A stretch of 64,000 nt of DNA from UBA1081 sp964454355 (GCA_964454355.1 CAYVTA010000001.1:1-64000); one strand, 5' to 3'; shown: positions 1-10,378, counted from the stretch's first letter. Translations and numbers: made by a program. Notes: a model not told the origin generated them from the sequence alone.

Positions 1-678
1 GGGAGAACGGTCTGCACGGGCATCCTCATCACGGAAACAAGGAGCTACCTGGAAGTATCTGTCAAAGCCCGATACCATAAGTAACTGTTTGAACTGCTGG
101 GGAGCCTGTGGCAAAGCATAGAACTTACCGGGGTGCTTACGGCTGGGAACAAGGAAGTCACGGGCACCTTCAGGTGATGATGCAGTAAGAATAGGTGTCT
201 GCATATCAAGAAAGTTCTTTTCTTCCATCTTATTTCTTAAATGACGAATGATTTTTGAACGCATTACAAGGTTATCGTGGTTCTTCGGATTACGAAGATC
301 AAGATAACGATATTTAAGACGAAGCTCATCCTTGCTGAGTCTCGAATTTCTGATTTCAAAGGGAAGCATATTCTGCGATTTACCCAAAATCTGCAAGCTG
401 TCGGCAGCCAACTCAACATAACCGGTAGCAATTTTTGTGTTGACTGTTTCGGAATCACGCTTTTCTACAATTCCGCTGACAGAAATAACCGTTTCACGGT
501 TAACATTTTTCAGCAGCTCCTCATCGTGTATTACCACCTGTGTCACACCGGTGTAATCACGAAGATCAACAAATATAACGCCGCCATGATCTCGAACAAC
601 ATCAACCCAGCCTGCAAGCTGAACGGTTTTACCGATATGCTCATCACGGATATCGTTACAATATAACGTTCTGTACAT
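1..678 (-). CDS. aspS: Aspartyl-tRNA synthetase, N-terminal part (cut by window edge)
   Basis: Charges tRNA-Asp with aspartate in the cytoplasm. The first 226 residues lie here on the minus strand and the gene runs off the left edge. The N-terminal part is the OB-fold anticodon-binding domain (early GWVDVVRDHGG and FVDLRDYTG). The catalytic core then begins, with KYRYLDLRNP, the class II motif 2 region FRDEDARADR, and TASSPEGARDF between them, all typical of bacterial AspS. The ATG at 678 has an AGGAGGT ribosome site at 686-692, seven bases upstream. A T-box leader lies upstream, so expression should respond to uncharged tRNA-Asp. The family assignment is clear; the C-terminal half cannot be judged. 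Confidence 0.96.
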   Translation of the reverse strand, partial: MYRTLYCNDIRDEHIGKTVQLAGWVDVVRDHGGVIFVDLRDYTGVTQVVIHDEELLKNVNRETVISVSGIVEKRDSETVNTKIATGYVELAADSLQILGKSQNMLPFEIRNSRLSKDELRLKYRYLDLRNPKNHDNLVMRSKIIRHLRNKMEEKNFLDMQTPILTASSPEGARDFLVPSRKHPGKFYALPQAPQQFKQLLMVSGFDRYFQVAPCFRDEDARADRSP

Positions 679-813
679 ATACTATACCTCCTGATTTAAT
701 TAGCAAAACAAAAACATTTAATTTTGTCACCATTGCCCCGTTATCGGAAAGCAAGATGCTTCTTGATATATAATATACGCAAATTACTCATTTTTAGAGC
801 AATTCTATATATT

Positions 814-853
814 AAAAAACGCCCCGGGGGAATCAATGATATTCCCCGGGACG
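814..853 (-). terminator. T-box-controlled intrinsic terminator
   Basis: The GC-rich inverted repeat (CCCGGGG arms around a short AT loop) is followed on the minus strand by GTTTTTTAAT. It would form when the T-box antiterminator is not stabilised by uncharged tRNA, stopping transcription before aspS. Confidence 0.85.
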
Positions 854-1031
854 AGTAAAACAAAATTTCACCCGCGGTGCCACCCGCATTGACACGTATA
901 AATACGCATCCTCTTTTAATATTAAATTACAAATGAAAAACAGAGTGTTCCCAACTTACTACTCATCTCAAACGTGCTTACAGTCCACGACACATTCTCC
1001 CTGACAGACTTTCCAAAAAAGCTGATTCTCT
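814..1031 (-). promoter_or_regulatory. T-box riboswitch leader of aspS
   Basis: On the minus strand, 869-885 holds the T-box core GGGTGGCACCGCGGGTG, the antiterminator element that pairs with the acceptor end of uncharged tRNA. It is followed by a GC-rich terminator hairpin at 814-853 with a T run. A GAC triplet (Asp codon) at 983-985 sits in the loop of a short CGTG/CACG hairpin and is a candidate specifier. The leader is only about 215 nt, short for this class, so its Stem I may be reduced. The position directly upstream of aspS fits. The T-box call is secure; the specifier assignment is inference. Confidence 0.92.
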
Positions 1032-1037
1032 GTATAT

Positions 1038-1065
1038 ATTATAGCATATAATTTTATTTTGTCAA
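1038..1065 (-). promoter_or_regulatory. Promoter of the T-box/aspS transcript
   Basis: On the minus strand TTGACA (1060-1065) and TATAAT (1038-1043) are separated by 16 bases. Both hexamers are perfect consensus. The predicted start, near 1031, matches the 5' end expected for the leader. Confidence 0.8.
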
Positions 1066-1272
1066 CCTTTTTTATTGCATTTCAGTTTTACTACATACAA
1101 GCCTCACAATCAAATTGCTGTAAAATACTGTTTACTCAATATTTTAATCACATTCCAACAAATAACGAAGACCCGAAGCTTACACCTCGGGCATTCATTA
1201 TAGGATAAAATATTATTTGTTAAAATTTTAATTGAGAATAGTTTTCATACCGCCACTTGTTGCTGCAAAATA

Positions 1273-4200
1273 TTAGAGTGATTCAAGTTTTGCACTCACA
1301 CGAAGAATTCTACGAGCATCAGCCGCTGTAATCTTTTTATCTTTGTTAACATCAGCAACCGTTGTAATTACATCTTCAAGTATTTCAAGTTTTGCGCTTG
1401 CACGAAGAACTATACGAGCATCAGCCGCCGAAATTCTATTATCACCATTCACATCGCCCAACAAGTAATTATCTGCATTGTTTGGTTGCTCAGTTGCTAT
1501 CATTGTAGTCACGTCGGAGTTTGCAGTAACTTCAGACTTAGTAGTAACTTCGGGCTTAGTAGTAACTTCGGGCTTAGTAGTAACTTCAGGCTTAGTAGTA
1601 ACTTCAGGCTTTGTAGTAACTTCGGAGGTAGTTGTCTCTTCCGGAGTTGCAGGAGTATCCGGTGTTGTTGTAGTCTCAGTATCTTCCGTCGGAGTATCAA
1701 GTGCAGCAATTGCTCTCTCCGCTATTACCTCATCACAAACTTCACATTTGCATTGTTCAAGCCCTTCAACTTCGATATCAGCAGGGATAACAATTTCCCA
1801 TTCACCAACTTCATGTCCTGTTGCATCAACATAATTATCAACATAACTGTCTGCACATAAGCAAGTATATGTTGTATAACCATCTTGAGTACAAGTGGGC
1901 TCTGTTGTGAACATTACATAATCATGACCTGTCGCCGGGATTTCGATATAATTAACTATTTCTCCGCATACATTACAAATTCCGTACTCTTCCCAACCGT
2001 CCGTAGTACATGTTGCAGACAAAGCCTCAACTGTTTCAGTAAAAGGATGTCCACATTCGGTTACATCTTCAAGTCTTACTAAAACACAAATTTCATTATC
2101 AATATCAGAGGCTTCTTCCGATGAGCTTTCAGCAATAATGTATAATCTTCCCACACCGCTTTCGTCAAACTCAATAGAATCTTTATTGAAAGCAACCTCA
2201 AATTCTACGTATGAATCTCTGGAAAGCGAACCGATATTATTTGCATCATAAGCTTCATTTTCAACATCATTTAGAATTGATGTTATTACAACATTTTCTG
2301 CTACTATTGCACTTAAATTCTGAACAGTTGCTTTGAGAATATAATTGTCACCTAAATTAATAAGTTCAACTTCATTTACGCAAAGGTCACTCTTACCAAT
2401 TTCAATACTTTTGCTGTTATCACTTGTATCTGCATCCGATACATCTTCAATTTCTGCTGACACTGTCAAAGTCGTGCTTGAATAATCTTCAGGTACCGGA
2501 TATTCCAATGTTACAGTAGCAGATGTACCTGATTTAAGATTAACATTGACTGTTTGTGTTGATTCGGTTCCAAGAGTATCCATGACCGTAAATACTATAT
2601 TTTCAATTAAGGTTGTGCCGAGATTTTCAACGCTAACATTAACCGCCGTTGTTTCACCGGGAATAATGTCAGTTTCATAAATATAAATAAAATCAACAGA
2701 AATATCTGAAAAATCATTTGCAATGAAGGTTCGAAGATCAGTAGTTCCTGATAAATATTCTTCAGTTTCTTCATCATATATAATTTCAGTCGTGTTGCAT
2801 ACACCAGTGAGCTTATTATCAAACATTACAGCAGAAACATTTGACAGTCTGTTGCTTCCGATTTCGCTTATCTGAACAGGCGATGACCACACACCGTCAT
2901 TATAGCTTACGGTATAAAGTTCATTACCACCGCTGCTGTTAGTTTCAGTCCAAATCAGTGCGACACCAAATTCTGTTTCAATGACATTTATATTACCGTC
3001 TATTTTGCGGACTTCATCAAATACAGTATTTACTTCTCCGTCAACGACATAGTATATATTTGCCAAATCACTTGCAAACAAAACAGTCTCGCCTTCAATT
3101 GTACCATATGTTGCATAATTATATGCAATATCATTACCGTCCTTGTCAATCGTAGACACACCGTCATCTGATATTGTAAATACGTTTACATCATTTGAAG
3201 TTTCATAATCACCGTCAACATCGGTAACATACGATACATTACTTTCATTTGCAACCAAAGTGGTAATATAGTTAAGATTAATACTAAGGAGTTCAGTTTC
3301 ACCAGCAATTATTTGTTTGTAAATTCTGTTATTTTCAACACCTAGCAAATCATTTTCGGCATTTCTTGCATAATATACAATTACATCATCACCGTCTGTT
3401 GTAAGGGTGGGAAGATAATCATACTCATCGTTATCGGTAAGCTGTGTGACATCTGTAAAGCTGTCATTTTCTGCATCATATTTTGCATAGAAAATTTCAC
3501 TGTTTTCAAGAAATGCATCTATATTGCCTATATCATCTTCAGTAATGGTCTTGTTGATTTTCTGCCATGCAACATACACATCTGTTTCATTAGCTATAAC
3601 AGTGGGATATGAATCATTATGTCCATCATCATAAACAGCGTTCGGTTCACTCCATGTATTCAAATCAGCATCGTAAATTGAATAAACAAGACGCATTCTA
3701 TTGTATGTATCTCTTGTTGTGTCATCTTCTACCCATACCATCATCATACTGTCACCAAATAATACAAGCTGTGCGTTTGATTTATCATAAACACTTGTCT
3801 GCAGCGTACGGAAATTAACACCCTCATCAGCAACAGATCTTGCAGAGTAAGTTGAAACAGGAACTTCACCGTACCATTCTGATGTATCATCCGAATAATC
3901 ACGGGATGCAACAGAAGTTTTCAAAACAATGGCTCTTGAAGATGACCTGCTGCTTGACTTTAATGCAGAATAACGAGAACGGGAAGAAACCGAAGTACCG
4001 TAATAACTGTCAAGAAGTGACAATTCTCCATCTATAAATTTGCCGGTTGCACTCAAAATGAAAAACTCAGCTTCCCAACCTATTTCACCTTTAAGCGATA
4101 AAGTATGATGTCTTAAAGCAAAATTGTTTTCATATGGAAGTGCACCTTCACCATATATACCTAATGCAGCGACATCGTCAACGCCCACACCGCCACCTAA

Positions 4201-6312
4201 TCGAAGCGAAGGCTCAATTTTTAAAGTTAATCCAAAATCAAGGGGTATATCCTTGTCAGGAACAAGGCGAGCTCCGTTCGCAGTCAATGTTGCCTGAGCA
4301 CCGGCCTCAACATAGAAATATGCCGGAACTACCCATATAGCAGTCTGCTGTGTATATTTAAATGTAAAACCAAAACTTCCGCTAATAAGAGCTTCTTTTA
4401 TTACAAGTGAACCGTTGACAATAGTGCCTTCAATGTAACCCAATGTAGAAACCTTAAAGCCCATACTTGATGATGAATACGATCCTCTTATCAGTGAATT
4501 TTTATCAGCAAATGCTTTTACCGCATCATTAAACTTATTGTACTTATCTAATGAATCATCAAAATCTTCAATTTGATCTGTTACTGTGGTAATTTGTTTT
4601 TTCCAATCTCTGAAAATATTTTCCGATTTCCATTCGCCGCCGTCTGTCGATTTTTTTGAAAAGATATCAAGTCCTAAAGAAATTTTAACATCTGTACCTT
4701 TTACTTCTACACCAATAGGAATCTTGAATGCATTAATATTAATTTCTGCTCCGCCAACCAAAGGAATGTCGTCTGAAATTTTAATGCCGGCACACTTTGA
4801 ACCTAACAAGTTGAATGTTGAGCCGGAAAGCAAAGCCTCTGTATATTCATCTTTTGTAACTTCTTTTTTAATGTTTAACTTCAAAAGGTTTGATGTTTGT
4901 CCATCAGAAGTAATAAAATATGCGTAAACATCTTTTGAAAAATCAAGTACACTGTAAATATCCGCTGAATTAAAAACACCGTTAGTGCTTGAAATTTTAT
5001 GCTCTGCATCCTGAGATATATAATATATTGCAGATTTTCCTCCTGTTTTGGCTGATATAATAATATCGTATCTTGCATCTTCCGTAACAGAAAGCTCACT
5101 TACATGCAAATCCTGATAAGGATCATCACCGCTTATTCTACCGAATACAGTAGATACATATTGTTTTCCGTCAGCTGCATCTTCTCGCATAAAAGCGTTA
5201 AAGCTGTAAGTTATTAAAGTATTTTCGGAACCCCATGAAGAAATAACAGCAGAAGGGATTACATAATCGTAAAAATCAGCACAGCTCAAAATTACTTCCT
5301 GTGACTCAATCTCACTTTTTATAGCAACAAATGAACCATCTAAAGCACTTTCTCCCAAGCTACTTTTAACTGTTACACCCGACATGGAGCTTTTTAGTCC
5401 TTCTATTAAATTGATCAGACCTGAGCCTCCTTCATCATAACCTTTACCATCAATATCCAACGGTGTAATTGAAATAAGTTGTTCTGTACTTCCGGGTAAT
5501 ATTGTAGCAAAAGAATTTGATGCAGAAGGATCATAATGAACAGTTGAACTTGTTAATACGGTGTTATTTCCTTCTATACTTATTTCATTCCACTGCTCTT
5601 CACTTCCATCATAATAAATATCAGTAAGGCTTGTGCACAAATGAAAAGCATTACGTCCAATTGATGTTACACTGATCGGAATTGTAATCGATGTGAGACT
5701 TGTACAGCCTTCAAATGCACGATAAGCAATTGCTGTCACTCCGTCAGGAATTTCAATTGATGTAAGACTTGTGCATTTATATAAAATATAGTTATCTACA
5801 GTTGTCAGACCAGCAGATAATTCAATTGAAACAAGAGCTGTACATTGCTCAAATGCACGATAACCGATTGAGGTTATACTATCAGGAAGTTCAAGAGTTG
5901 GAAGACTTGTACACTTATAGAATGTGGAAGCACCTATACTCTCAACACTATTTGCGATTTCTATAAAACTAAGACTTGCACACTCATAGAATGCTTTATC
6001 ACCAATTGATGTCACACCTTCACCAATTATGACAGTTTTTATGTAATCTCTATAGTCATACCAAGGTTGATCATAATAATAGGAATAGTCATCCATCTCA
6101 CCGGTTCCGGATATAGTAAGAATGTCTGATTCCGTGTCAAGGTTCCATGTGAGATCATCACCACACTCACCATCATATGAAGATGCTTTTGACACAAAGC
6201 TTAATCCTTGCAATCCCGATTTTACTCCGACAAATTCTTCCAACGGTGCCGTTAGAAGAACAAACAACATCACTAAAAAAATGGAAATTGTCCGATTTAA
6301 AAATTTTTTCAC
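1273..6312 (-). CDS. Giant secreted leucine-rich-repeat protein with C-terminal dockerin
   Basis: A 1679-residue exported protein of unknown substrate. It starts at a GTG with GAGAGGAG nine bases upstream, and a basic, hydrophobic signal peptide spans about residues 1-45. Residues about 65-250 are BspA-like (LRR_5) repeats of the form SIGDKAFYECASL. A long middle part has beta-rich repeats that look like propeller and CARDB-type segments. Near residues 1460-1560 are paired CxxC modules (CTTDGWEEYGICNVCG) like those in many clostridial surface proteins. A PEVTTK linker (about 1570-1610) leads to a dockerin at about 1615-1679 with two calcium loops (DVNGDNRISAADAR and DVNKDKKITAADAR). A dockerin implies attachment to a cohesin partner, but no cohesin is in the window. 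A weak hairpin near 1172-1191 may end the transcript. Confidence 0.85.
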   Translation of the reverse strand: MKKFLNRTISIFLVMLFVLLTAPLEEFVGVKSGLQGLSFVSKASSYDGECGDDLTWNLDTESDILTISGTGEMDDYSYYYDQPWYDYRDYIKTVIIGEGVTSIGDKAFYECASLSFIEIANSVESIGASTFYKCTSLPTLELPDSITSIGYRAFEQCTALVSIELSAGLTTVDNYILYKCTSLTSIEIPDGVTAIAYRAFEGCTSLTSITIPISVTSIGRNAFHLCTSLTDIYYDGSEEQWNEISIEGNNTVLTSSTVHYDPSASNSFATILPGSTEQLISITPLDIDGKGYDEGGSGLINLIEGLKSSMSGVTVKSSLGESALDGSFVAIKSEIESQEVILSCADFYDYVIPSAVISSWGSENTLITYSFNAFMREDAADGKQYVSTVFGRISGDDPYQDLHVSELSVTEDARYDIIISAKTGGKSAIYYISQDAEHKISSTNGVFNSADIYSVLDFSKDVYAYFITSDGQTSNLLKLNIKKEVTKDEYTEALLSGSTFNLLGSKCAGIKISDDIPLVGGAEININAFKIPIGVEVKGTDVKISLGLDIFSKKSTDGGEWKSENIFRDWKKQITTVTDQIEDFDDSLDKYNKFNDAVKAFADKNSLIRGSYSSSSMGFKVSTLGYIEGTIVNGSLVIKEALISGSFGFTFKYTQQTAIWVVPAYFYVEAGAQATLTANGARLVPDKDIPLDFGLTLKIEPSLRLGGGVGVDDVAALGIYGEGALPYENNFALRHHTLSLKGEIGWEAEFFILSATGKFIDGELSLLDSYYGTSVSSRSRYSALKSSSRSSSRAIVLKTSVASRDYSDDTSEWYGEVPVSTYSARSVADEGVNFRTLQTSVYDKSNAQLVLFGDSMMMVWVEDDTTRDTYNRMRLVYSIYDADLNTWSEPNAVYDDGHNDSYPTVIANETDVYVAWQKINKTITEDDIGNIDAFLENSEIFYAKYDAENDSFTDVTQLTDNDEYDYLPTLTTDGDDVIVYYARNAENDLLGVENNRIYKQIIAGETELLSINLNYITTLVANESNVSYVTDVDGDYETSNDVNVFTISDDGVSTIDKDGNDIAYNYATYGTIEGETVLFASDLANIYYVVDGEVNTVFDEVRKIDGNINVIETEFGVALIWTETNSSGGNELYTVSYNDGVWSSPVQISEIGSNRLSNVSAVMFDNKLTGVCNTTEIIYDEETEEYLSGTTDLRTFIANDFSDISVDFIYIYETDIIPGETTAVNVSVENLGTTLIENIVFTVMDTLGTESTQTVNVNLKSGTSATVTLEYPVPEDYSSTTLTVSAEIEDVSDADTSDNSKSIEIGKSDLCVNEVELINLGDNYILKATVQNLSAIVAENVVITSILNDVENEAYDANNIGSLSRDSYVEFEVAFNKDSIEFDESGVGRLYIIAESSSEEASDIDNEICVLVRLEDVTECGHPFTETVEALSATCTTDGWEEYGICNVCGEIVNYIEIPATGHDYVMFTTEPTCTQDGYTTYTCLCADSYVDNYVDATGHEVGEWEIVIPADIEVEGLEQCKCEVCDEVIAERAIAALDTPTEDTETTTTPDTPATPEETTTSEVTTKPEVTTKPEVTTKPEVTTKPEVTTKSEVTANSDVTTMIATEQPNNADNYLLGDVNGDNRISAADARIVLRASAKLEILEDVITTVADVNKDKKITAADARRILRVSAKLESL
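1527..1630. repeat. Tandem 18-bp repeats encoding the PEVTTK linker
   Basis: About six head-to-tail copies of an 18-base unit (plus-strand form TTCGGGCTTAGTAGTAAC with small variants) encode PEVTTK hexapeptides on the minus strand. This is a flexible Pro/Thr linker between the surface protein body and its dockerin. Such arrays can change copy number by slippage. Confidence 0.85.
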
Positions 6313-6357
6313 TTGATACTTCTCCTCTCAAAAACAAATAGATACTGAATACTATCA

Positions 6358-6395
6358 AAAAAGCTCCTATGGTATCCTTATTCAACCATAGGAGC
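6358..6395 (-). terminator. Intrinsic terminator after the VWA-dockerin gene
   Basis: On the minus strand GCTCCTATGGTT pairs with ACCATAGGAGC across a short loop and is followed by TTTTTTGATAG. It lies just past the stop codon at 6437 and separates the two giant genes. Confidence 0.8.
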
Positions 6396-6436
6396 GAATA
6401 CCACCTCTTCTTAATTTTAGAGGTTATATTTAATAG

Positions 6437-9400
6437 TTATTCAAGATTTGCTGATTTTCTGAGAATCGTTCTGGCATCAGAAGCGGTAATTTTACCATTG
6501 CCGTCAATATCAGCAAGAACTAACAACTCATCTGTTGACTTTTCCAGATTTGCAGCAACACGAAGTGCAAATCTTGCATCTGCAGCAGTAATCTTACCGT
6601 CGTTATTAGCATCACCTAAAACATATTCAAGCTTTTCAACAGACTGTAATTCTCTTTCTCCGCAAACAGAGCAAATGCGCTCTTCAGAACCTTCAACAAC
6701 GATAGTAGCCTCCTTCACAACAGTCCATTCGCCAAAGCTATGACCTGTTGCTGCTATTTCTGTCTGTTCCATAAGGATTACACCGCAAACAGAGCACTTT
6801 ACACCGTCTTCAAGTCCTGATGTAGTACAACTTGCAGGCAAGCCCAAAATTATATCTTCTACATGACCTACAGCAGGAACAACCTTGGTTTCACGAGACA
6901 TAACTTCACTGCAAACACTACAATAGCTTACCAGATCATAACTACCATCTTCTGTACAAGTTGCATCAACTTCATTTTCTACAACTGCATCTGCTTCAAT
7001 ATGACCAGCTGCAGGAACTGTAATAGTTTTTGTTGATATAACTTCACCGCATTCACTGCAATAAACTACGGAATTATAGCTACCATCTTTAGTACAAGTT
7101 GCTGCGACCTCATTTTCTACTACTGCATCTGCTTCAGTATGACCAGCTGCAGGAACTACAACTGTTTCACCGTATTCAAATATTTCAGAACAAGCAGGAC
7201 AGCACATTACCATATCATAGCTACCGTCTTCAGTACATGTTGCTGCAATCTCGTTTATTCTGGCAGGCTCGGATTCAGAATGTCCGGTTGCCTCTACTGT
7301 TACCGTAACTCTTGCAAGTTCTACACCGCAATCAGTACAATAAACAACTTCATCATAACTACCGTCTTCAGTACAAGTTACGGCAATTTCGTTTTCAATT
7401 ACAGCCTCAGCATATGTATGGATATGAACATCATCTGAAATTGTTGATACAATAGTTTCTATAATATCACCTGTATCACTTGAGCTTCCGCTGTATGCTC
7501 TGCCACCTGTTGATTCAGAAAGAGCTGCAAATTGGCTGATAGGAGTACTGCTTGATGTAGATATCGAATAAAGACAAATTGTTTCGCCCTCAACAATTGC
7601 ACTGATAGAACTGTCTGTCTCTGAATCATCTGTTCTTGACGATACAGCACGACTAACGGGATCGTATCCAGATGATGTTTCTATACCTCTGAGAGCATTT
7701 ATTGCATCATCAAGAGTATATCCGGTATAAGGTTCAGGATCAAGAGGAGGAGCGTCACCCATAACTATTGCACATTTCGTTGAACTTGCAGACCAATTCA
7801 ACTCACTTAAACCATCAATCAATGCTGAATAGACTGTCTCATTCGTATCTCCACCATAACCAAGAGAAAGAGCATTAATAGAATCAGTTATTTCATCATA
7901 GTCATCTGAAAAATCCATTTGAACCATATAGGGGTAATCATACGAGTGACCTCTTTCAGGGAAATCACGGTAATCTACCAATGCAATACGATAAACAATC
8001 CCCTGAGCATCTAATTCGGCAAGAATATCATTCATTTTTGCTTTTACTGCATCAATATCATCACCCATTGAACCTGTAGTGTCAACAACAAAAGCAACCT
8101 CAAGTTGAATTAATATCATTGTGCCGCAAATGTCACACAAGCTGTCTCTGTCTCTGTCTTTATGAGACGCAAAATATTCCTGTGTATAAGAATATTCACA
8201 TTCTAAGCACTGATACAAATGTGTGCCCGCAGTTATACAAGTACCCTCTTCAAGTACAGATCTTTCAAAGTTGTGCAAGCAAGTTAAATTAACATCAAAA
8301 CTTCCTGATACAGCAGCAGAATAATAACCGCAACGGAAATAATAGGTTTGACCTGCTTCAAGTGCATAACTTAACAAGAAATTACCGTCTGAATAGTAAC
8401 CATCGACATATGCGATACGATTAAAATCGCAATCATAAAGATATGCACAAGTATAATTGTCAGCAGATGAAGTAAATTCATAAATATGTGTGTATTCAGG
8501 TACAAATGAAAAATATTCGTCATCGCCGGCATCCAATGTTACTGTTACAGGGACATCAACATATATGCTCTGCACTACAGTTTCATTAGTATATCCGCAA
8601 TTTACACATGAAGAACGAACATATGTACCATCCAAATAATATTCACTCTCGTATGCATGACCTGTAGCATCCTCGACTACAGTAATGATTTCATCGCAAT
8701 TTAAACAGGTATATTCATACACACCGTCTACAGTACAAGCACGAGTTACTACAATAACAGGATCAACAGAATAATCAATTTCGTGCTCGGCAGTGAGAGT
8801 TACATCATAGCTTCCTGTTCTGGAAGATGAATAATAGCGACAGCCAAAATAATAAACCTGACCTGCTTCAAGTGTATATGTAATCAAGAAATTGGATCCC
8901 GATCCACCGTCATCATTAGATGTTATACAATTAAATTCAGAGTCGTACAAATAACCGTATGTGTCATAATCTGCCACTGATGTAATTGTATAGACATGAG
9001 TATAATCCGGTACAAATACAATATACCCCATCTCGCCTGCATCCAATTCTACCGTTACAGTTGCATCAACACCTATACTCTGAATAGGTGAATCATAAGT
9101 ATCAGAACAAGCTTCACAGGTATAACGCACACATTCACTTTCTGAAATATATTCGTATGTATAGCTATGACCTACAGACCAAATTGTCTGTGTAATGGTT
9201 GCATCACAATATAAACACTGATATTCACAAACACCGTCTTCTGTGCAAGACACAGGAGTAATAATAACAGGTTCAATATCATAATTAATTTCATGACCTG
9301 TTGCCCAGATTGTATCTGTAGCGGTTGCATCACAATACAAGCACGGATATTCACAAACACCGTCTTCTGTACAAGTTGCAGGAGTAATAACAACAGGTTC

Positions 9401-10378
9401 AGCACTGTAATCAGCGGCATGAACAGCAGTAAGCGTTACATCATAGCTTCCTGTTCTGGAAGATGAATAATAGCGGCAGCCAAAATAATAAACCTGACCT
9501 GCTTCAAGTGTATATGTAATCAAGAAATTGGTTCCCGATCCGCCGTCATCATTAGATGTTATACTGTTAAATTCAGAATCATACAAATAACCGTATGTAT
9601 CATAATCTGACAATGATGTAATTTTATATGTATGAGTGTATTCAGGTATAAAAGCAATATACTCTGTCTCTCCGGCATCCAATTCTACCGTTACGGTTTC
9701 ATCTACGCCCATAATCTGAACAAATGAATCATAAGTATCAGAACAAGCTTCACAGGTATAACGCACACATTCGCTCTCTGCAATATATTCATATGTATAG
9801 CTATGACCGGTAGCACTGATTGTCTCGGTAATGGTCTCATCACAATATGTACATGGATATTCATAAGAACCTTCTTCTGTACAAGTCGCGGAAACAACCT
9901 CAATCGGTTCAACCATATAATACTCATGCACAAATGTAAGCGTTACATCATAGCTTCCTGATATGGAAGATGAATAATAGCGGCAGCCAAAATAATAAAC
10001 CTGACCTGCTTCAAGTGTATATGTAATCAAGAAATTGGTTCCCGATCCGCCGTCATCATTAGATGTTATACTGTTAAATTCAGAATCATACAAATAACCG
10101 TATGTATCATAATCTGACGATGATGTAATCGTATATGTGTGAGTATACTCAGGCAAAAATGCAATATACTCTGTCTCTCCTGCATCCAATTCTACCGTTA
10201 CGGTTTCATCTGGCACGATTACCGTGTAGCCATCTAACAGAGAGTCAGACACAATACCGGTGCTATCCTCTTCTGTTACATCTTCAGAAGCTGCCGAAAA
10301 AACAGTTGAAGAAGGTAACAGTGTAAAAATCATGATCAAACTCAAACAAATGGCTATAAGTTTTTTCAATCTTTTCAT
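6437..10378 (-). CDS. Giant secreted protein with PPC-like repeats, VWA domain and dockerin
   Basis: An exported protein of about 1313 residues, role unknown. I place the start at the ATG at 10378 rather than 10387, because AAGGATGAG then sits at ribosome-site distance and the protein opens with a normal signal peptide (MKRLKKLIAICLSLIM). Four modules of about 95 residues resemble bacterial pre-peptidase C-terminal (PPC) beta-sandwiches (ITYTLEAGQVYYFGCRYY). They alternate with CxxC modules (ATCTEDGSYD, CTDCG). A von Willebrand A domain spans about 760-985 with a MIDAS-like DTTGS. More CxxC modules follow, then a C-terminal dockerin (DANNDGKITAADAR and DIDGNGKITASDAR). Together with the neighbour it suggests dockerin-mediated surface display or adhesion. 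Confidence 0.85.
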   Translation of the reverse strand: MKRLKKLIAICLSLIMIFTLLPSSTVFSAASEDVTEEDSTGIVSDSLLDGYTVIVPDETVTVELDAGETEYIAFLPEYTHTYTITSSSDYDTYGYLYDSEFNSITSNDDGGSGTNFLITYTLEAGQVYYFGCRYYSSSISGSYDVTLTFVHEYYMVEPIEVVSATCTEEGSYEYPCTYCDETITETISATGHSYTYEYIAESECVRYTCEACSDTYDSFVQIMGVDETVTVELDAGETEYIAFIPEYTHTYKITSLSDYDTYGYLYDSEFNSITSNDDGGSGTNFLITYTLEAGQVYYFGCRYYSSSRTGSYDVTLTAVHAADYSAEPVVITPATCTEDGVCEYPCLYCDATATDTIWATGHEINYDIEPVIITPVSCTEDGVCEYQCLYCDATITQTIWSVGHSYTYEYISESECVRYTCEACSDTYDSPIQSIGVDATVTVELDAGEMGYIVFVPDYTHVYTITSVADYDTYGYLYDSEFNCITSNDDGGSGSNFLITYTLEAGQVYYFGCRYYSSSRTGSYDVTLTAEHEIDYSVDPVIVVTRACTVDGVYEYTCLNCDEIITVVEDATGHAYESEYYLDGTYVRSSCVNCGYTNETVVQSIYVDVPVTVTLDAGDDEYFSFVPEYTHIYEFTSSADNYTCAYLYDCDFNRIAYVDGYYSDGNFLLSYALEAGQTYYFRCGYYSAAVSGSFDVNLTCLHNFERSVLEEGTCITAGTHLYQCLECEYSYTQEYFASHKDRDRDSLCDICGTMILIQLEVAFVVDTTGSMGDDIDAVKAKMNDILAELDAQGIVYRIALVDYRDFPERGHSYDYPYMVQMDFSDDYDEITDSINALSLGYGGDTNETVYSALIDGLSELNWSASSTKCAIVMGDAPPLDPEPYTGYTLDDAINALRGIETSSGYDPVSRAVSSRTDDSETDSSISAIVEGETICLYSISTSSSTPISQFAALSESTGGRAYSGSSSDTGDIIETIVSTISDDVHIHTYAEAVIENEIAVTCTEDGSYDEVVYCTDCGVELARVTVTVEATGHSESEPARINEIAATCTEDGSYDMVMCCPACSEIFEYGETVVVPAAGHTEADAVVENEVAATCTKDGSYNSVVYCSECGEVISTKTITVPAAGHIEADAVVENEVDATCTEDGSYDLVSYCSVCSEVMSRETKVVPAVGHVEDIILGLPASCTTSGLEDGVKCSVCGVILMEQTEIAATGHSFGEWTVVKEATIVVEGSEERICSVCGERELQSVEKLEYVLGDANNDGKITAADARFALRVAANLEKSTDELLVLADIDGNGKITASDARTILRKSANLE
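8799..10117. repeat. Three near-identical repeat blocks inside the PPC-like region
   Basis: Blocks of about 175 bp at 8799-8974, 9435-9610 and 9942-10117 are almost the same at the DNA level and code for the PPC-like modules. A fourth module, near 8280-8560, has diverged. Nucleotide identity this high implies recent duplication or gene conversion. Confidence 0.85.

Noticed and set aside
277..666. A 129-codon plus-strand frame inside aspS
   Set aside because: It lies opposite the well supported AspS coding sequence and has no features of its own.
1527..1630. A CRISPR-like array
   Set aside because: The units are contiguous 18-base coding repeats with no spacers.
1478..1860. Plus-strand repetitive frames rich in Val-Val-Thr-Ser-Gly or Ser-Asn-Phe
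   Set aside because: They are mirror images of the PEVTTK-coding tandem repeat of the minus-strand dockerin protein.
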